In this document: one piece after another, positions 63,512-64,000 of the stretch
Layout: every line of letters begins with the position of its first letter
Position numbering within the stretch: position 1 is the stretch's first letter
IMG/VR virus record: IMGVR_UViG_3300033984_000410
Location: 1 to 64,000 of that record
Length of the DNA: 64,000 nt
DNA from: a virus
Direction: 5' to 3' (one strand)
Notes under the pieces: model-generated
Told to the model about the DNA's origin: nothing
The model's input: only the letters and a program-made list of their open reading frames with translations
Database searches by the model: none
Position numbers and translations under genes: made by a program

Positions 63512-64000
63512 ATGAGTAATATAGAAATTAATAAAACTAATGTCCTTAATAAAAAATTAATTCTAATTGAATACGATGCGGGTTATATTTCACCAAAAGA
63601 TGAGTATAATTCTAAAATAATTAAAGAGTCTGATGGTATGTTAGACCATTCAAAACCTTTTGAATTTTACGCTGTATTACAAAAATACGATACCCCTAAT
63701 AGAAATGGTAGAGTATACCCTAAAAGACTATTAGAAAGAGAAGCTCAGAATTATAGAAAAATGATTGAGAAAGGAACTGCGTTATCAGAATTAAACCATC
63801 CTGAATCATCATTAATTGACTTAGATAGAGTATCACATTTAATTACTGATGTATGGTGGGAAGGACCTGCGTTAATCGGTAAAATAAAACTATTAACAAC
63901 ACCAGGTTACCACGAAAGAGGTATTGTATCATCTAAAGGTGATTTGGCTGCCAATTATTTAAGACAAGGGGTTACTTTAGGTATCTCATCAAGAGGTGTA
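63512..64000 (+). CDS. Prohead core protease (T4 gp21-like), 3' truncated
   Basis: 163 residues visible. TPNRNGRVYPKRLLEREAQN, ALSELNHPESSLIDLDRVSH (catalytic His in ELNHP), VWWEGPALIGKIKLL, DLAANYLRQGVTLGISSRGV (nucleophile Ser in SSRG) match gp21. It cleaves head proteins after a Glu in (L/I)-x-E sites during capsid maturation. Its presence gives meaning to the shared I-T-E/L-T-E leaders in this window. The gene runs past the window end. Confidence 0.95.
   Translation, partial: MSNIEINKTNVLNKKLILIEYDAGYISPKDEYNSKIIKESDGMLDHSKPFEFYAVLQKYDTPNRNGRVYPKRLLEREAQNYRKMIEKGTALSELNHPESSLIDLDRVSHLITDVWWEGPALIGKIKLLTTPGYHERGIVSSKGDLAANYLRQGVTLGISSRGV

Noticed and set aside
51-63990. Retron or reverse-transcriptase system
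   Set aside because: No reverse transcriptase motif (YxDD) was seen in any frame.

Overview
The window is about 64 kb of a large, AT-rich tailed-phage genome, T4-like in its head genes and infecting a Bacteroidota host. The phage call rests on the right end: a T4 gp17-type large terminase (58446), a gp20-type portal (60282) and a gp21-type prohead protease (63512, cut by the window end). The host call rests on many promoters with a TAnnTTTG -7 element and a TTG-type -33 element, A-rich start regions without Shine-Dalgarno sequences, a Bacteroidetes-type ClpP and Bacteroidetes-style lipoproteins.

Layout. 0-28 kb: an accessory region of small genes on both strands. It holds ClpP, thymidylate synthase, an FKBP/SlyD isomerase, a lytic transglycosylase, a GH19 endolysin, a calcineurin-like phosphoesterase, a HAD protein, an RmlC-like epimerase, a putative restriction-modification pair, a P-loop kinase and lipoproteins. 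28.4-36.2 kb: an RNA island with about 17 assignable tRNAs, a set of expanded or degenerate tRNA-like elements, several structured RNAs, an HNH endonuclease and micro-ORFs. 36-41 kb: a receiver-like protein, an Rnl1-type RNA ligase, an M15 peptidase and others. 41.6-42.6 kb: a gene-free stretch of about 900 nt that looks like one large structured RNA with its own promoter and terminator. 43-44.4 kb: smpB and, on the opposite strand, a complete tmRNA. 44.5-53.5 kb: an M20-type peptidase, L,D-transpeptidase-like proteins, a ClpC-like unfoldase lacking the Clp N domain, a UVR-domain protein and a recombination scar carrying fragments of clp and the peptidase. 53.5-64 kb: the head module.

How the parts fit. 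Three themes run through the window. First, trans-translation and proteolysis: tmRNA, SmpB, ClpP, a ClpC-like ATPase with the VGF loop, a UVR-domain protein and a peptidase. Second, RNA supply and repair: the tRNA island, an RNA ligase, a HAD protein, a receiver-like protein and a P-loop kinase. Third, about fifteen otherwise unrelated proteins start with a shared peptide of the form M-K-hydrophobic-I/L-T-E, often followed by E-E-K-x-R-I-L-x-x-H and a later [LIV]-x-E-Q. It resembles the capsid-targeting and gp21-cleavage peptides of T4 internal head proteins and may mark a cargo of injected proteins. Two promoter classes are visible: host-like TAnnTTTG (RNA genes, lipoproteins, enzymes) and a TATTTATA element upstream of head, wall-hydrolase and leader-peptide genes, a candidate late promoter.

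All calls come from reading the sequence by eye. No database or folding program was used, and RNA structures are hand-paired.
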